A DNA stretch of 41,764 nt, taken from positions 1-41,764 of the forward strand of contig JASEHH010000023.1 of assembly GCA_030017685.1 (NCBI GenBank). Direction: 5' to 3'. This document shows, piece by piece, positions 8,273-15,690 of this stretch (position 1 is its first letter; each line of letters begins with the position of its first letter). The position numbers and the translations under genes were made by a program. The DNA is from Thermodesulfobacteriota bacterium. Its GTDB lineage: Bacteria; Desulfobacterota; BSN033; UBA1163. Under the pieces are notes generated by a model that saw only the letters and a list, made by a program, of their open reading frames with translations, was not told the DNA's origin and did not search any database.

Positions 8273-9259
8273 ATGAAACAGAAAGGATGGAAGGCAGGAA
8301 AAATCATTTTGGGGTGTGGACTTCTTCTTATGTTATTACCCATCATATCCTTTGCCCAACCCTATCCGACCAAGCCAATCAATCTCATCGTGACGTTCCC
8401 CCCGGGGGGAACGTTGGACACCAGCACGCGGATTCTGGCAATCAAAGCTGAAAAAATTCTCGGACAACCCGTGATTGTTTCAAATGTGGGCGGAGGAGCG
8501 GGATCGGTTGCCCTTGGCCAGGTTGCGAAGAAGAGGCCGGACGGTTACGACATCACCAGTTGCGCCAGCACGGGTTTAATCCGAATTCCCCAGTTGCGGG
8601 CCGTCCCCTATAGCCATGAGGATTTTGTTCCCATTATGCACTTTACATCTGTTCAATCGGGACTGGTGGTGAAATCGGATTCTCCTTATAAAACATTGAA
8701 GGACCTGGTGGAATATGCAAGGAAGAATCCAGGAAAGGTCAACTACGCCACATCAGGGGCTGGCTCGCCCATGCATATGGCCATGGAATATATTGCGGAT
8801 AAGGAAGGGATTCAATGGACCCATGTGCCCTACGCTGGAGGTGCGCCTGGCCTCACCGCTGTGTTAGGAGGCCATGTCACGGCGATGTCAGACAGTACGG
8901 AGTGGCTCCCCCATGTCAAGGAGGGATCCCTTCGCCTACTGGTCACCCACGGTGAGAGGCGGATGAAGAGTTTTCCGAATGTGCCTACCCTCAGGGACCT
9001 TGGATTTGATTTCATTAATGAGACCGTTTTTATGATCGCTACTCCGAAGGGGACGCCCCCGGCGATTGTAAAAAAGCTGGAGGAGGCCTTCCATAAGGCC
9101 ATGGAGGATCCCGAATTTGTCCGGACGATACAAAATTTGGAATTCGACGTGGCCTATCGCAATTCCGAAGATACAAAAAAATATCTGGAAGATGCATATA
9201 ACCGTTTTGCAGTGATGATTAAGAAACTCAATATTACCAAGGAACCTGAAAAGAAATAA
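8273..9259 (+). CDS. TctC-family substrate-binding protein of a tripartite tricarboxylate transporter
   Basis: A canonical AGGAGGAATTCT ribosome binding site precedes ATG 8273, although the frame is open from 8216. The protein has 328 residues. An N-terminal signal peptide (basic start, hydrophobic core, cleavage near SFA-QPYP at about 28) exports it to the periplasm. The mature start YPTKPINLIVTFPPGG and the later VPYAGGAPGLTAVLGGHV are hallmarks of the Bug/TctC family, which captures dicarboxylates, tricarboxylates or aromatic carboxylates. It overlaps tctB by TAATG, so the two are translationally coupled. The ligand cannot be predicted by eye. Confidence 0.92.
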   Translation: MKQKGWKAGKIILGCGLLLMLLPIISFAQPYPTKPINLIVTFPPGGTLDTSTRILAIKAEKILGQPVIVSNVGGGAGSVALGQVAKKRPDGYDITSCASTGLIRIPQLRAVPYSHEDFVPIMHFTSVQSGLVVKSDSPYKTLKDLVEYARKNPGKVNYATSGAGSPMHMAMEYIADKEGIQWTHVPYAGGAPGLTAVLGGHVTAMSDSTEWLPHVKEGSLRLLVTHGERRMKSFPNVPTLRDLGFDFINETVFMIATPKGTPPAIVKKLEEAFHKAMEDPEFVRTIQNLEFDVAYRNSEDTKKYLEDAYNRFAVMIKKLNITKEPEKK

Positions 9260-9714
9260 TGAGAGCCTTAGATCAGACAAGCAGCCTCTTCTGGCTGCTT
9301 GTCTCTCTCTCTGTCTTTGTCGAATCCATCCGTCTGGGGGTCGGAACACCTCAAAATCCAGGCATGGGTTTTTTGACCTTAGGCGCCTCGGGAATACTGG
9401 GAATCCTTTCGCTCATTCTCTTCCTCCAGGCCTCTTTGAAAAAGGAAAAGATTAAGGCGGAACCTCTCTTCGCCGGGAAGTTGTGGAGAAGAGTCCTTTT
9501 TGTTTTAGTTCTTCTCATCCTCTATTCGAGGATGATGCCGGTACTGGGGTATCTCATCAGCACCTTCCTTTTGATGACTGGACTTTTCTGGATTCTCGAA
9601 CGAAAGAGAATCGTATGGGTTTTTCTCTCTTCCATAATGACCACCCTCATTACATATTTTGTCTTCTCTAAATGGCTCAATTGCCAATTCCCGGACGGCC
9701 TGTTTGGGCTTTGA
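9259..9714 (+). CDS. TctB-family small membrane subunit of a tripartite tricarboxylate transporter
   Basis: The 151-residue protein has four predicted hydrophobic helices (SLFWLLVSLSVFVESIRLG, GFLTLGASGILGILSLILFLQ, RVLFVLVLLILYSRMM, and the pair ending ITYFVFSKWL), as in TctB. The GVGTPQNPGMGFLT segment after helix 1 is typical of the family. Its ATG overlaps the tctC stop by one base. TctB is needed with TctA for transport, although its exact role is not settled. The tctA gene starts 10 bp downstream. Confidence 0.88.
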   Translation: MRALDQTSSLFWLLVSLSVFVESIRLGVGTPQNPGMGFLTLGASGILGILSLILFLQASLKKEKIKAEPLFAGKLWRRVLFVLVLLILYSRMMPVLGYLISTFLLMTGLFWILERKRIVWVFLSSIMTTLITYFVFSKWLNCQFPDGLFGL

Positions 9715-9723
9715 GGAGATATA

Positions 9724-11229
9724 GTGGGAGTTTTCGATAGCATCCTTTATGGTTTTCAGGTCACGTTTCAACCCACCAATATCCTCTTCTGTGCCATCGG
9801 CGTGCTGGTTGGAACATTGGTGGGGGTGCTCCCCGGCATCGGTCCTGCCGGCGCAATGGCCCTCCTCCTTCCGGCAACCTTCAGATTTCCGGCCACCTCA
9901 ACCCTCATCATGCTCGCAGGGATATACTACGGAGTCCAGTACGGAGGCTCAACAACCTCCATCCTGGTCAATATCCCAGGGGAGGCCTCCTCTGTCATTA
10001 CCTGCATCGATGGGCACCAGATGGCCCGTCAGGGCCGCGCAGGGCCTGCGCTTGGGATTGCCGCATGGGGTTCTTTTATTGCTGGAACGATCGCCAACAT
10101 CGGATTGATGTTCGTCTCCATTCCCCTCGCCAAGGCAGCCCTGAGTTTCGGGCCCCCCGAATACTTTGCCCTGATGTGCACAGGGCTGATCATCGTGACC
10201 TACCTGGCTCAGGGTTCTATTTTAAAGGCCGTAATGATGGCCCTGGTGGGCATCATCCTTGGAAGCATCGGACTCGATGTCATCACCGGTCTTCCCCGGT
10301 TCACCTTCGGGATCAATGAACTGACGGATGGGGTGGGCATTATCCCGCTGGTCATGGGTCTTTTTGGAATATCTGAAATCCTTGTCAATCTCGAAGAAAG
10401 TCTTCAAAGGGAAATTTTTAAAGCCCGTATTAAAAATCTATGGCCCTCTTTAAAGGATTGGGCCGAGGCAAAGTGGGCGATCGTGAGGGGATCGATTATT
10501 GGGTTTCTCCTTGGGATTCTTCCCGGAGGGGGGGCTGTGATTTCAACCTTTGTCGCCTATGCGGTTGAAAAGAAGGTCGCCAAAGAGCCGCAAAGATTTG
10601 GAAAGGGTGCGATTGAAGGGGTGGCCGGTCCAGAGTCCGCAAACAATGCGGCCGCAGGTGGGTCGCTCATCCCTTTGCTTTCTCTCGGAATCCCTCCCAA
10701 TCCGATCATGGCCATCTTTTTTTCCGCGCTGATCATTCATGGAGTTCAGCCCGGTCCCCTCCTTATCAAACAGAACCCTGATCTTTTCTGGGGCTTGATT
10801 GCGAGCTTATATCTGGGCAATGCGCTTCTCCTCATCCTTAACCTTCCCTTGATCGGCATGTGGGTGAAGGTACTTGAGATCCCATACAGGATCCTTTTTC
10901 CACTCATCCTCCTTTTTTGCCTCATCGGGGCCTTTAGCATGAATAATGTCATCTTCGATCTCTATGTGATGATTTTTTTCGGGGCGGCAGGTTGGGTCAT
11001 GAGAAAATTTGGCTACGAGGCTGCACCCCTCATCCTGGCCTATGTGCTGGGTCCCATGCTGGAACAGGCCCTTCGCCAGTCGCTCCTGATTTCACAAGGA
11101 AGTTTTCTGATCTTTGTTAGCCGCCCCATCTCCGGCATTGCCTTAGGTTTTGCCTTTCTACTCCTGCTTTCTAACTTCTTTCCTTATTTCAAAAAACGGC
11201 GCAAAGAATATGAAGGATTTAAAGAATAG
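9724..11229 (+). CDS. TctA-family large permease of a tripartite tricarboxylate transporter
   Basis: The 501-residue, highly hydrophobic protein has the size and pattern of TctA, with about 11-12 membrane segments. Family motifs seen are GTLVGVLPGIGPAGAMALLLP near the start, YYGVQYGGSTTSILVNIPGE, and the second-half copy GFLLGILPGGGAVISTFVAYAVEKK. These reflect the internal repeat of the fold. The start is GTG at 9724 with a GAGGAG ribosome binding site. Together with TctC and TctB it forms a cation-driven carboxylate uptake system. Confidence 0.93.
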   Translation: MGVFDSILYGFQVTFQPTNILFCAIGVLVGTLVGVLPGIGPAGAMALLLPATFRFPATSTLIMLAGIYYGVQYGGSTTSILVNIPGEASSVITCIDGHQMARQGRAGPALGIAAWGSFIAGTIANIGLMFVSIPLAKAALSFGPPEYFALMCTGLIIVTYLAQGSILKAVMMALVGIILGSIGLDVITGLPRFTFGINELTDGVGIIPLVMGLFGISEILVNLEESLQREIFKARIKNLWPSLKDWAEAKWAIVRGSIIGFLLGILPGGGAVISTFVAYAVEKKVAKEPQRFGKGAIEGVAGPESANNAAAGGSLIPLLSLGIPPNPIMAIFFSALIIHGVQPGPLLIKQNPDLFWGLIASLYLGNALLLILNLPLIGMWVKVLEIPYRILFPLILLFCLIGAFSMNNVIFDLYVMIFFGAAGWVMRKFGYEAAPLILAYVLGPMLEQALRQSLLISQGSFLIFVSRPISGIALGFAFLLLLSNFFPYFKKRRKEYEGFKE

Positions 11230-11265
11230 AGATGCTGATTTCAACCTCCTGAAAGGACACTCTTG

Positions 11266-11931
11266 ATGCAGAGAGAGGTCAGCCTCACCATCACCGATGT
11301 CTATCGTCAACGATTTCCCGAACTGAGTTTTGGAATAGGGACGATTCAGGACTGTGTCTATTTTGAGAAGAGCGAAGCCTTCAAAATCTATAAGAGGGAA
11401 GTTCTCAGAAAGATGAAAAGGAGGACCAATCTTGCCCAAATCGAAGAACGGGTCAATCTCTACGATCGATTTTTTAAGGAATGGGAATATCCCTGTCCCC
11501 TTCCAGGTCATTTGAAGGGAACCGTCGAAAGGGGGTTTCCAATTGTTAACCTCTATATCGACACCCATATCATCGCAGAGATGAATCATGGAATTTTGAT
11601 GGCCATTCAGGACCTGGACCATTTCGAGGGTCCATGGAGGCTTGACCTCGCCAATGAGGGAGAAACCTTTCAGGCTGTTTCAGGTAAGACGATCATCTGT
11701 AAGAGAGACGAGATCGTCCTTCGCGACGAGAAAGAGATCGTTTGCTCTCTCTTTCAGGGGCCTGATTTCAAAACCAAGATCGATTCGTCAAGTAAGAATA
11801 TCGTAGTCTATGTTTTCACCGCCCCTGGAATTGAAGAAGAAAATGTGTCAAATGGTATTCAATTGGCACTAGAGATCTTAGGAAAATTTGGTGGCGGAAA
11901 AGACGCCTGGTGGAAAGTGTTTCGCCCGTGA
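11266..11931 (+). CDS. B3/4 domain protein (PheT B3/B4-like)
   Basis: The 221-residue protein resembles the stand-alone B3/4 domain (PF03483) first described in the phenylalanyl-tRNA synthetase beta chain. Typical features are an N-terminal core ending in an RERVNLYDRFF-like region, the segment GFPIVNLYID and the C-terminal KNIVVYVFTAPGI. Stand-alone members may edit or bind amino acids or tRNA, and their role is poorly known. The start is ATG 11266 with GAAAGGA upstream; a TTG one codon earlier is also open. It follows tctA by 36 bp and is probably in the same operon, so a link to the transported substrate is possible but unproven. Confidence 0.65.
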   Translation: MQREVSLTITDVYRQRFPELSFGIGTIQDCVYFEKSEAFKIYKREVLRKMKRRTNLAQIEERVNLYDRFFKEWEYPCPLPGHLKGTVERGFPIVNLYIDTHIIAEMNHGILMAIQDLDHFEGPWRLDLANEGETFQAVSGKTIICKRDEIVLRDEKEIVCSLFQGPDFKTKIDSSSKNIVVYVFTAPGIEEENVSNGIQLALEILGKFGGGKDAWWKVFRP

Positions 11932-11934
11932 AAA

Positions 11935-12021
11935 AGGATTCAAGGGATCTAGGATACAAGGGTTCAAGTGAAATTATTAAGAAAAAAACCGGAACCCTTG
12001 ACCCCTCGAATCCTTGAACCC
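11935..12021. repeat. Long imperfect intergenic inverted repeat
   Basis: The left arm has AGGATTCAAGGG, AGGATACAAGGGTTCAAG words. The right arm has GAACCCTTGACCCC and GAATCCTTGAACC words. The loop is a short A-rich stretch. The arms form a long imperfect hairpin between two genes of one likely operon. It may be a processing or attenuation structure, or a small non-autonomous element. Confidence 0.6.
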
Positions 12022-12043
12022 TATTGAGAGAAAGGAGTTAAAA

Positions 12044-12235
12044 ATGCCCATCGTTCAGATCAGCATGATTCAGGGAAGAACACCGGAGAAGAAGGAACAG
12101 CTCATTAAGAAAGTGACGGATGCTATTGTCGAGGTGCTTCAGATTCCAGCAGAAAAGGTTCGAATCATCCTCAACGAAGTCCCCAAAGAGAATATAGGGC
12201 GTGGAGGAGTGCCTCTCTCGAAATTGGATTCTTAA
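12044..12235 (+). CDS. 4-oxalocrotonate tautomerase-like enzyme
   Basis: The 63-residue protein begins MPIVQISMIQGRTPEKKEQ. Removal of Met leaves the catalytic N-terminal proline of the tautomerase superfamily, and Arg 11-12 sits where the substrate-binding arginine is expected. The length matches the 4-OT family (about 62), which isomerises unsaturated 2-keto acids in aromatic breakdown as a hexamer. The AAAGGAG ribosome binding site at 12032-12037 fixes ATG 12044, although the frame opens at 12014. Placed after the carboxylate transporter, it suggests that an unsaturated or aromatic acid is metabolised here. Confidence 0.88.
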   Translation: MPIVQISMIQGRTPEKKEQLIKKVTDAIVEVLQIPAEKVRIILNEVPKENIGRGGVPLSKLDS

Positions 12236-12243
12236 TTGGAAAG

Positions 12244-12303
12244 GTGGAATGTTGGAATAATGGAATGCATGGTTTTTTTCCAATATTCCACTTTTCTGTT
12301 TTT
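12244..12303 (+). terminator. Terminator-like hairpin after the tautomerase gene
   Basis: GTGGAATGTTGGAA (12244-12257) pairs with TTCCAATATTCCAC (12278-12291) at 13 of 14 positions and is followed by TTTTCTGTTTTT. It marks the end of the tct/tautomerase unit. Confidence 0.65.
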
Positions 12304-12430
12304 CCCTGTGACTATGTTATCTGGGGAGAGGTGAACCCTGCCCCCTTAACCCGAGGAAAACTTACAAGAATCGAGTTTACTCGGGATCAGTTCGCCATTT
12401 TTGGCATCGGTTATCCAACCAATTTTTGTG

Positions 12431-12459
12431 TTGACAAAGGTATCAATTGATACCATAAT
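12431..12459 (+). promoter_or_regulatory. Promoter with palindromic operator in the spacer
   Basis: TTGACA (12431-12436), a 17-bp spacer, then CATAAT (12454-12459). A perfect 16-bp palindrome, GGTATCAATTGATACC (12439-12454), fills the spacer. It is a natural operator for the HTH antitoxin encoded downstream. The expected transcription start is at or next to ATG 12464, so the mRNA may be leaderless. Confidence 0.75.
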
Positions 12460-12463
12460 CCTT

Positions 12464-12832
12464 ATGGATCGACTTTCTCACAAAGAAATCAACCGTAAGA
12501 TAAAACAGGCAAAGGAAGCGGTATCAGACGATCAATTTTCTATCTTGAATCCGGTTATCATCGCCGCTGATTCATTGGAATTAGGCATCCATCTTCAAGA
12601 TATTTCGTATATCCTGATCGATTTATTAGAAGAAATTACCCCCAACGAATACGCGGGGCAATATCCACCGCAACGATCTTATGAGCATGAAATAGAAGGT
12701 TACGAGCTCTTGGCGTTTCGTTGGTTAAGTAAAAAACTGGGTTGCAGGATCTATCTCAAGTTCACAATTCAAGGGAACAGGATGTGGCTTGTGTCACTTC
12801 ATGAGGACCGAAAGAAGGGTGAGAGGGGATAA
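12464..12832 (+). CDS. MqsR-like toxin of a type II toxin-antitoxin system
   Basis: The 122-residue protein shares the order of MqsR features. There is an N-terminal helix (LSHKEINRKIKQAKEAV), a segment NPVIIAADSLELGIHLQDISYILIDL that parallels the NADELGLDFDG region of MqsR, and a C-terminal strand IYLKFTIQGNRMWLVSLHED that parallels VYLKITV...IVSFKE. MqsR is a ribosome-independent mRNA interferase with a RelE-like fold. This protein is longer than E. coli MqsR (98) because of an insert around residues 62-80. ATG 12464 is the only methionine start downstream of the promoter. The antitoxin gene begins 1 bp after the stop. The assignment is by pattern; a low-identity match should be expected. 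Confidence 0.6.
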   Translation: MDRLSHKEINRKIKQAKEAVSDDQFSILNPVIIAADSLELGIHLQDISYILIDLLEEITPNEYAGQYPPQRSYEHEIEGYELLAFRWLSKKLGCRIYLKFTIQGNRMWLVSLHEDRKKGERG

Positions 12833-12833
12833 G

Positions 12834-13652
12834 ATGAAAGAAGAAAGAATGGATTGCCCGAGCGGGCATGGGAAAATGGTGCTGAGGAAAGCAAAAAAGC
12901 CAATGACTTTCCGTGGTGTTAAAATAATCGTTCCGATAGAGCAGTATCGATGTACAGTATGCGGTGTTGAGGCAGGAACGGTTAACCAGACTGCGCGCAT
13001 TCAGAAAACGATCGCCGATGCCTACCGCAGAGCAGTCAACCTGCTAACAGGAGAGGAAATCGTTGAGAAGAGGAGGAGATTAAGTTTAACTCAGGAGGCT
13101 CTTGCAAAGCGCATGAATGTTGGAATTGCGAGTATCAAGAGGTGGGAAGGGGGCACGATTCAGAGCAAATCTATGGACCACGCCCTCAGGATTGCTCTTG
13201 AAGGTCAAAGCATTGGAGATAGTTGTACCGGAAATCGGGCTTTTTCAATTCCCAGGATAAAATTAGTGCTTAAAGAATTTGAGTCCATTCTTGGTAAACA
13301 TATTCTTAAAAAAAATGATAAGATGTTGTTCGCCGCAAAGTACCTGTGGTATGCGGACATGGTCGCACACAGGGAGACAGGGGAAAGCATGACCGGAGCC
13401 ACTTATGCCGCACTTCCTTACGGGCCCCAGCTCAATAACTATAAGGACCTAATTGAGGACATTATGAAAGCTGGTGAGTCGAAAGCCGAAGCGCTTAGCC
13501 CGGAAGAAAAAAGAATCATTACCCGTATCGCTTTGAAATTTCCTGAAGAACGAATGGCTTATGATGCGGCCCATAAGGAAAACATTTGGAAGAGACAACC
13601 CAATGGTGCGATTATCCCTTACACCGATTCAGCAGAATTAGCAGGGCTCTAA
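12834..13652 (+). CDS. Antitoxin with YgiT-type zinc finger, XRE-type HTH and Panacea/SocA (DUF4065) domain
   Basis: The 272-residue protein has three parts. The zinc finger lies at residues 7-45 (CPSGHGKM ... CTVCG; the first motif is CPSGH rather than CxxC). An MqsA-like HTH follows at about 75-120 (RRRLSLTQEALAKRMNVGIASIKRWEGG). The C-terminal Panacea/SocA domain spans about 140-270 (KMLFAAKYLWYADMVAHRETGESMTGATYAALPYGP). Panacea domains are known to neutralise many unrelated toxins. The HTH likely binds the palindrome in the promoter at 12439-12454 and represses the pair. ATG 12834 sits 1 bp after the toxin stop, so translation is coupled. Pairing a Panacea domain with an MqsA-like front end and an MqsR-like toxin is a mixed architecture. 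Confidence 0.82.
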   Translation: MKEERMDCPSGHGKMVLRKAKKPMTFRGVKIIVPIEQYRCTVCGVEAGTVNQTARIQKTIADAYRRAVNLLTGEEIVEKRRRLSLTQEALAKRMNVGIASIKRWEGGTIQSKSMDHALRIALEGQSIGDSCTGNRAFSIPRIKLVLKEFESILGKHILKKNDKMLFAAKYLWYADMVAHRETGESMTGATYAALPYGPQLNNYKDLIEDIMKAGESKAEALSPEEKRIITRIALKFPEERMAYDAAHKENIWKRQPNGAIIPYTDSAELAGL

Positions 13653-13733
13653 TGGCTCCTCAAAGAGAATGGCCTTTTTTCGTCCCTAACGCCTTACACT
13701 TTACGCTTTACGATAACCAGAGGATATTAATTT

Positions 13734-13913
13734 ATGCCAGCGATTGCATCTTTTGAAGATTTAAAATCAGCCCAGAAAGATCTTCTGGAAGCAAAGGACT
13801 TGAACAAGTTGAAATCGGTATTCAAGAAATGGCGCAGGATAGGTTGGAAGAAAGTCTGCAAGCTTTGGTTACAGGAACGGACCCCGGAACAATTGAAAGG
13901 TGAGGGTGGATGA
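13734..13913 (+). CDS. Small hypothetical protein, 59 aa
   Basis: A 60-codon frame begins with ATG at 13734 and ends with TGA at 13911-13913. The protein is basic and Lys/Trp/Leu-rich (FEDLKSAQKDLLEAK ... KKWRRIGWKKVCKLWLQ) and looks helical. Upstream is CAGAGGATATTAATTT, a weak ribosome binding site. I do not recognise a family. It lies between the MqsR/Panacea pair and the TcmP gene, in accessory DNA. It may be a real small gene or a chance frame. Confidence 0.4.
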   Translation: MPAIASFEDLKSAQKDLLEAKDLNKLKSVFKKWRRIGWKKVCKLWLQERTPEQLKGEGG

Positions 13914-14013
13914 GATTTCTGAAAGGAAAAAATAAGTGAAAGAATTCAACTACGTCCCATCATTCGCCTGGATTGACCGAGGAGGAGATTAAGATAGTGG
14001 AGGGTGAGAAAGG

Positions 14014-14882
14014 ATGATACGGCAATTCGGTGGGGATTGGACTGAGAAAAAACTCGACTGTATTCAGAAGTATTTAGAAGCATACACTCAAATCATGTCA
14101 AAGAAAAGGTATCGTTTTGCTTATATAGACGCATTTGCAGGAACAGGGTACAGGGAAATTAAGGATGAAGATACCGGTCAGATTTCATTTCCTGAATTAA
14201 CCGAGCCGGAACCCCAATCTTTCCTTGCCGGTTCTGTACAAAGGTCATTAAAGTTAAACCGCCTTTTGACAAATATATTTTCATAGAGCGTAATCCTGTT
14301 AAGTTTGCCGATCTGACCGCCTTAATAGAGTCACATCTAGATCTGAAGGACAGAATAAAAACTATCAATGAAGATGCAAATGAATATCTTTCTGATCTAT
14401 GTCGCTTTGATTGGAAACATCACAGGGCGGTATTGTTTATTGATCCTTTTGGTATGCAGGTCAAGTGGCCTACAATAGAATGCATCGCTCGAACCAAAGC
14501 AATTGACATGTGGCTTCTGTTTCCACTTGGAATAGGCGTTTCCCGTTTGTTAAAAAATAACGGTCAGATTAAGGAATCATGGAAAAATAAATTAGATGAT
14601 ATTTTTGGGACAAAAGACTGGTTTAATGAATTTTACAAGATGACTATAGAGGAAAATCTCTTTGGAAAAGCAGAAAGACTCAGTAAGGATGTTGATTTCG
14701 AAAGAATAAGCTCATTTTTTATCAAACGTTTAAAGATGGTCTTTAACAAGGTATCAGAAAGGCCGGCAAAACTGATAAACAGCAAAAACAATCCTCTTTT
14801 CCTTTTGTGTTTTGCGGCTGGCAATCCTGTAGGAGCAAAGACAGCAGTGAAAATAGCAGACAATCTTCTTCGAGGGATTTAA
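14014..14882 (+). pseudogene. tcmP: Three-Cys-motif partner protein TcmP, frameshifted
   Basis: The first frame (14014-14286) encodes MIRQFGGDWTEKKLDCIQKYL ... YIDAFAGTGYRE, the usual TcmP start. At about 14250-14253 (CATTAAAGTTAAACC) the frame must shift by one base. The second frame then continues as VKPPFDKYIFIERNPVKFADL, includes VLFIDPFGMQVKWPTIE and KAIDMWLLFPLGIGVSRLL, and stops at 14882. Together they cover a full-length TcmP of about 290 residues. A lost A in a run of A would explain the shift. TcmP is regularly found beside three-Cys-motif (DUF5131, phage Gp37/68) proteins, as here, 3 bp upstream. The function is unknown; a defence or mobile-element role has been suggested by context. 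Confidence 0.8.
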
Positions 14883-14885
14883 ACT

Positions 14886-15617
14886 ATGGCATACAATTCA
14901 TCTATCGAGTGGACAGAATCGAGCTGGAACCCGGTCACCGGCTGTACGAAAATAAGCGAAGGCTGTAAGAACTGTTATGCAGAGAGGATGGCGCTCCGTT
15001 TAAGGGCAATGAGACAAAAGAATTATATTGATGGCTTCAATCTTTCAGTGCATGAAGAAATGTTTAACCTCCCGTTAAAATGGAAGAAACCGCAGAGGAT
15101 ATTTGTCAATTCTATGAGTGATCTATTTCATGAGGAGTTGCCGTTAAAGGATATTCAAAAGATATTCGAAATTATGAAAGCCTCATACTGGCATACTTTT
15201 CAAGTTTTAACTAAGCGTTCTCATATTCTACTGGAATATGCGAAATATCTTGAGTGGGCTGATAATATTTGGATGGGGGTAACGGTAGAGAATCAGAAAC
15301 ATGTTAAAAGGATTGATGATTTAAGGAAAACTGGCGCAAAGATTAAGTTTATCTCTTTTGAACCGCTCCTCTCAGGGATCAATAACTTCAATTTAGAATC
15401 CATTGATTGGGTTATCGCAGGCGGGGAATCCGGCCCTGGCGCACGTCCCGTTGATAAAATATGGGTTGTTGAGATACGAGATAAATGCATTGAGCAGAAT
15501 GTGCCTTTCTTTTTTAAACAATGGGGCGGAACCAGAAAAAAAAGAAATGGAAGGCTTATCGATAACCGAGAATGGAGCGAAATGCCTGTTTTCTTTAATA
15601 ATGATTTTAAAAATTGA
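14886..15617 (+). CDS. DUF5131 / phage Gp37-Gp68 family three-Cys-motif protein
   Basis: The 243-residue protein begins MAYNSSIEWTESSWNPVTGC and has three cysteines (C20, C27, C30) in GCTKISEGCKNCYAERMA, the three-Cys motif. Later family segments are RIFVNSMSDLFHE, WHTFQVLTKRS, NIWMGVTVEN and IDWVIAGGESGPGARP, which recall the radical-SAM-like layout of the Gp37/Gp68 (PF07505) family. The Cys spacing is not the classic radical SAM CxxxCxxC. The protein is complete, although its TcmP partner immediately upstream is frameshifted. The biochemical role is unknown. Confidence 0.88.
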   Translation: MAYNSSIEWTESSWNPVTGCTKISEGCKNCYAERMALRLRAMRQKNYIDGFNLSVHEEMFNLPLKWKKPQRIFVNSMSDLFHEELPLKDIQKIFEIMKASYWHTFQVLTKRSHILLEYAKYLEWADNIWMGVTVENQKHVKRIDDLRKTGAKIKFISFEPLLSGINNFNLESIDWVIAGGESGPGARPVDKIWVVEIRDKCIEQNVPFFFKQWGGTRKKRNGRLIDNREWSEMPVFFNNDFKN

Positions 15618-15690
15618 AAATAAATCAGAACGAGGGCAACAAAGGGTAAGAGGGGCAGGTCTCATAATGAGGCTGAGGGTCAGGTTTCAA

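Noticed and set aside
12401..12463. N-terminal extension of the MqsR-like toxin
   Set aside because: The extension lies upstream of and across the -35/-10 boxes of its own promoter.
13936..13995. Short frame beginning GTGAAAGAATTCAAC
   Set aside because: Only about 18 codons, no family match and no partner; treated as non-coding.
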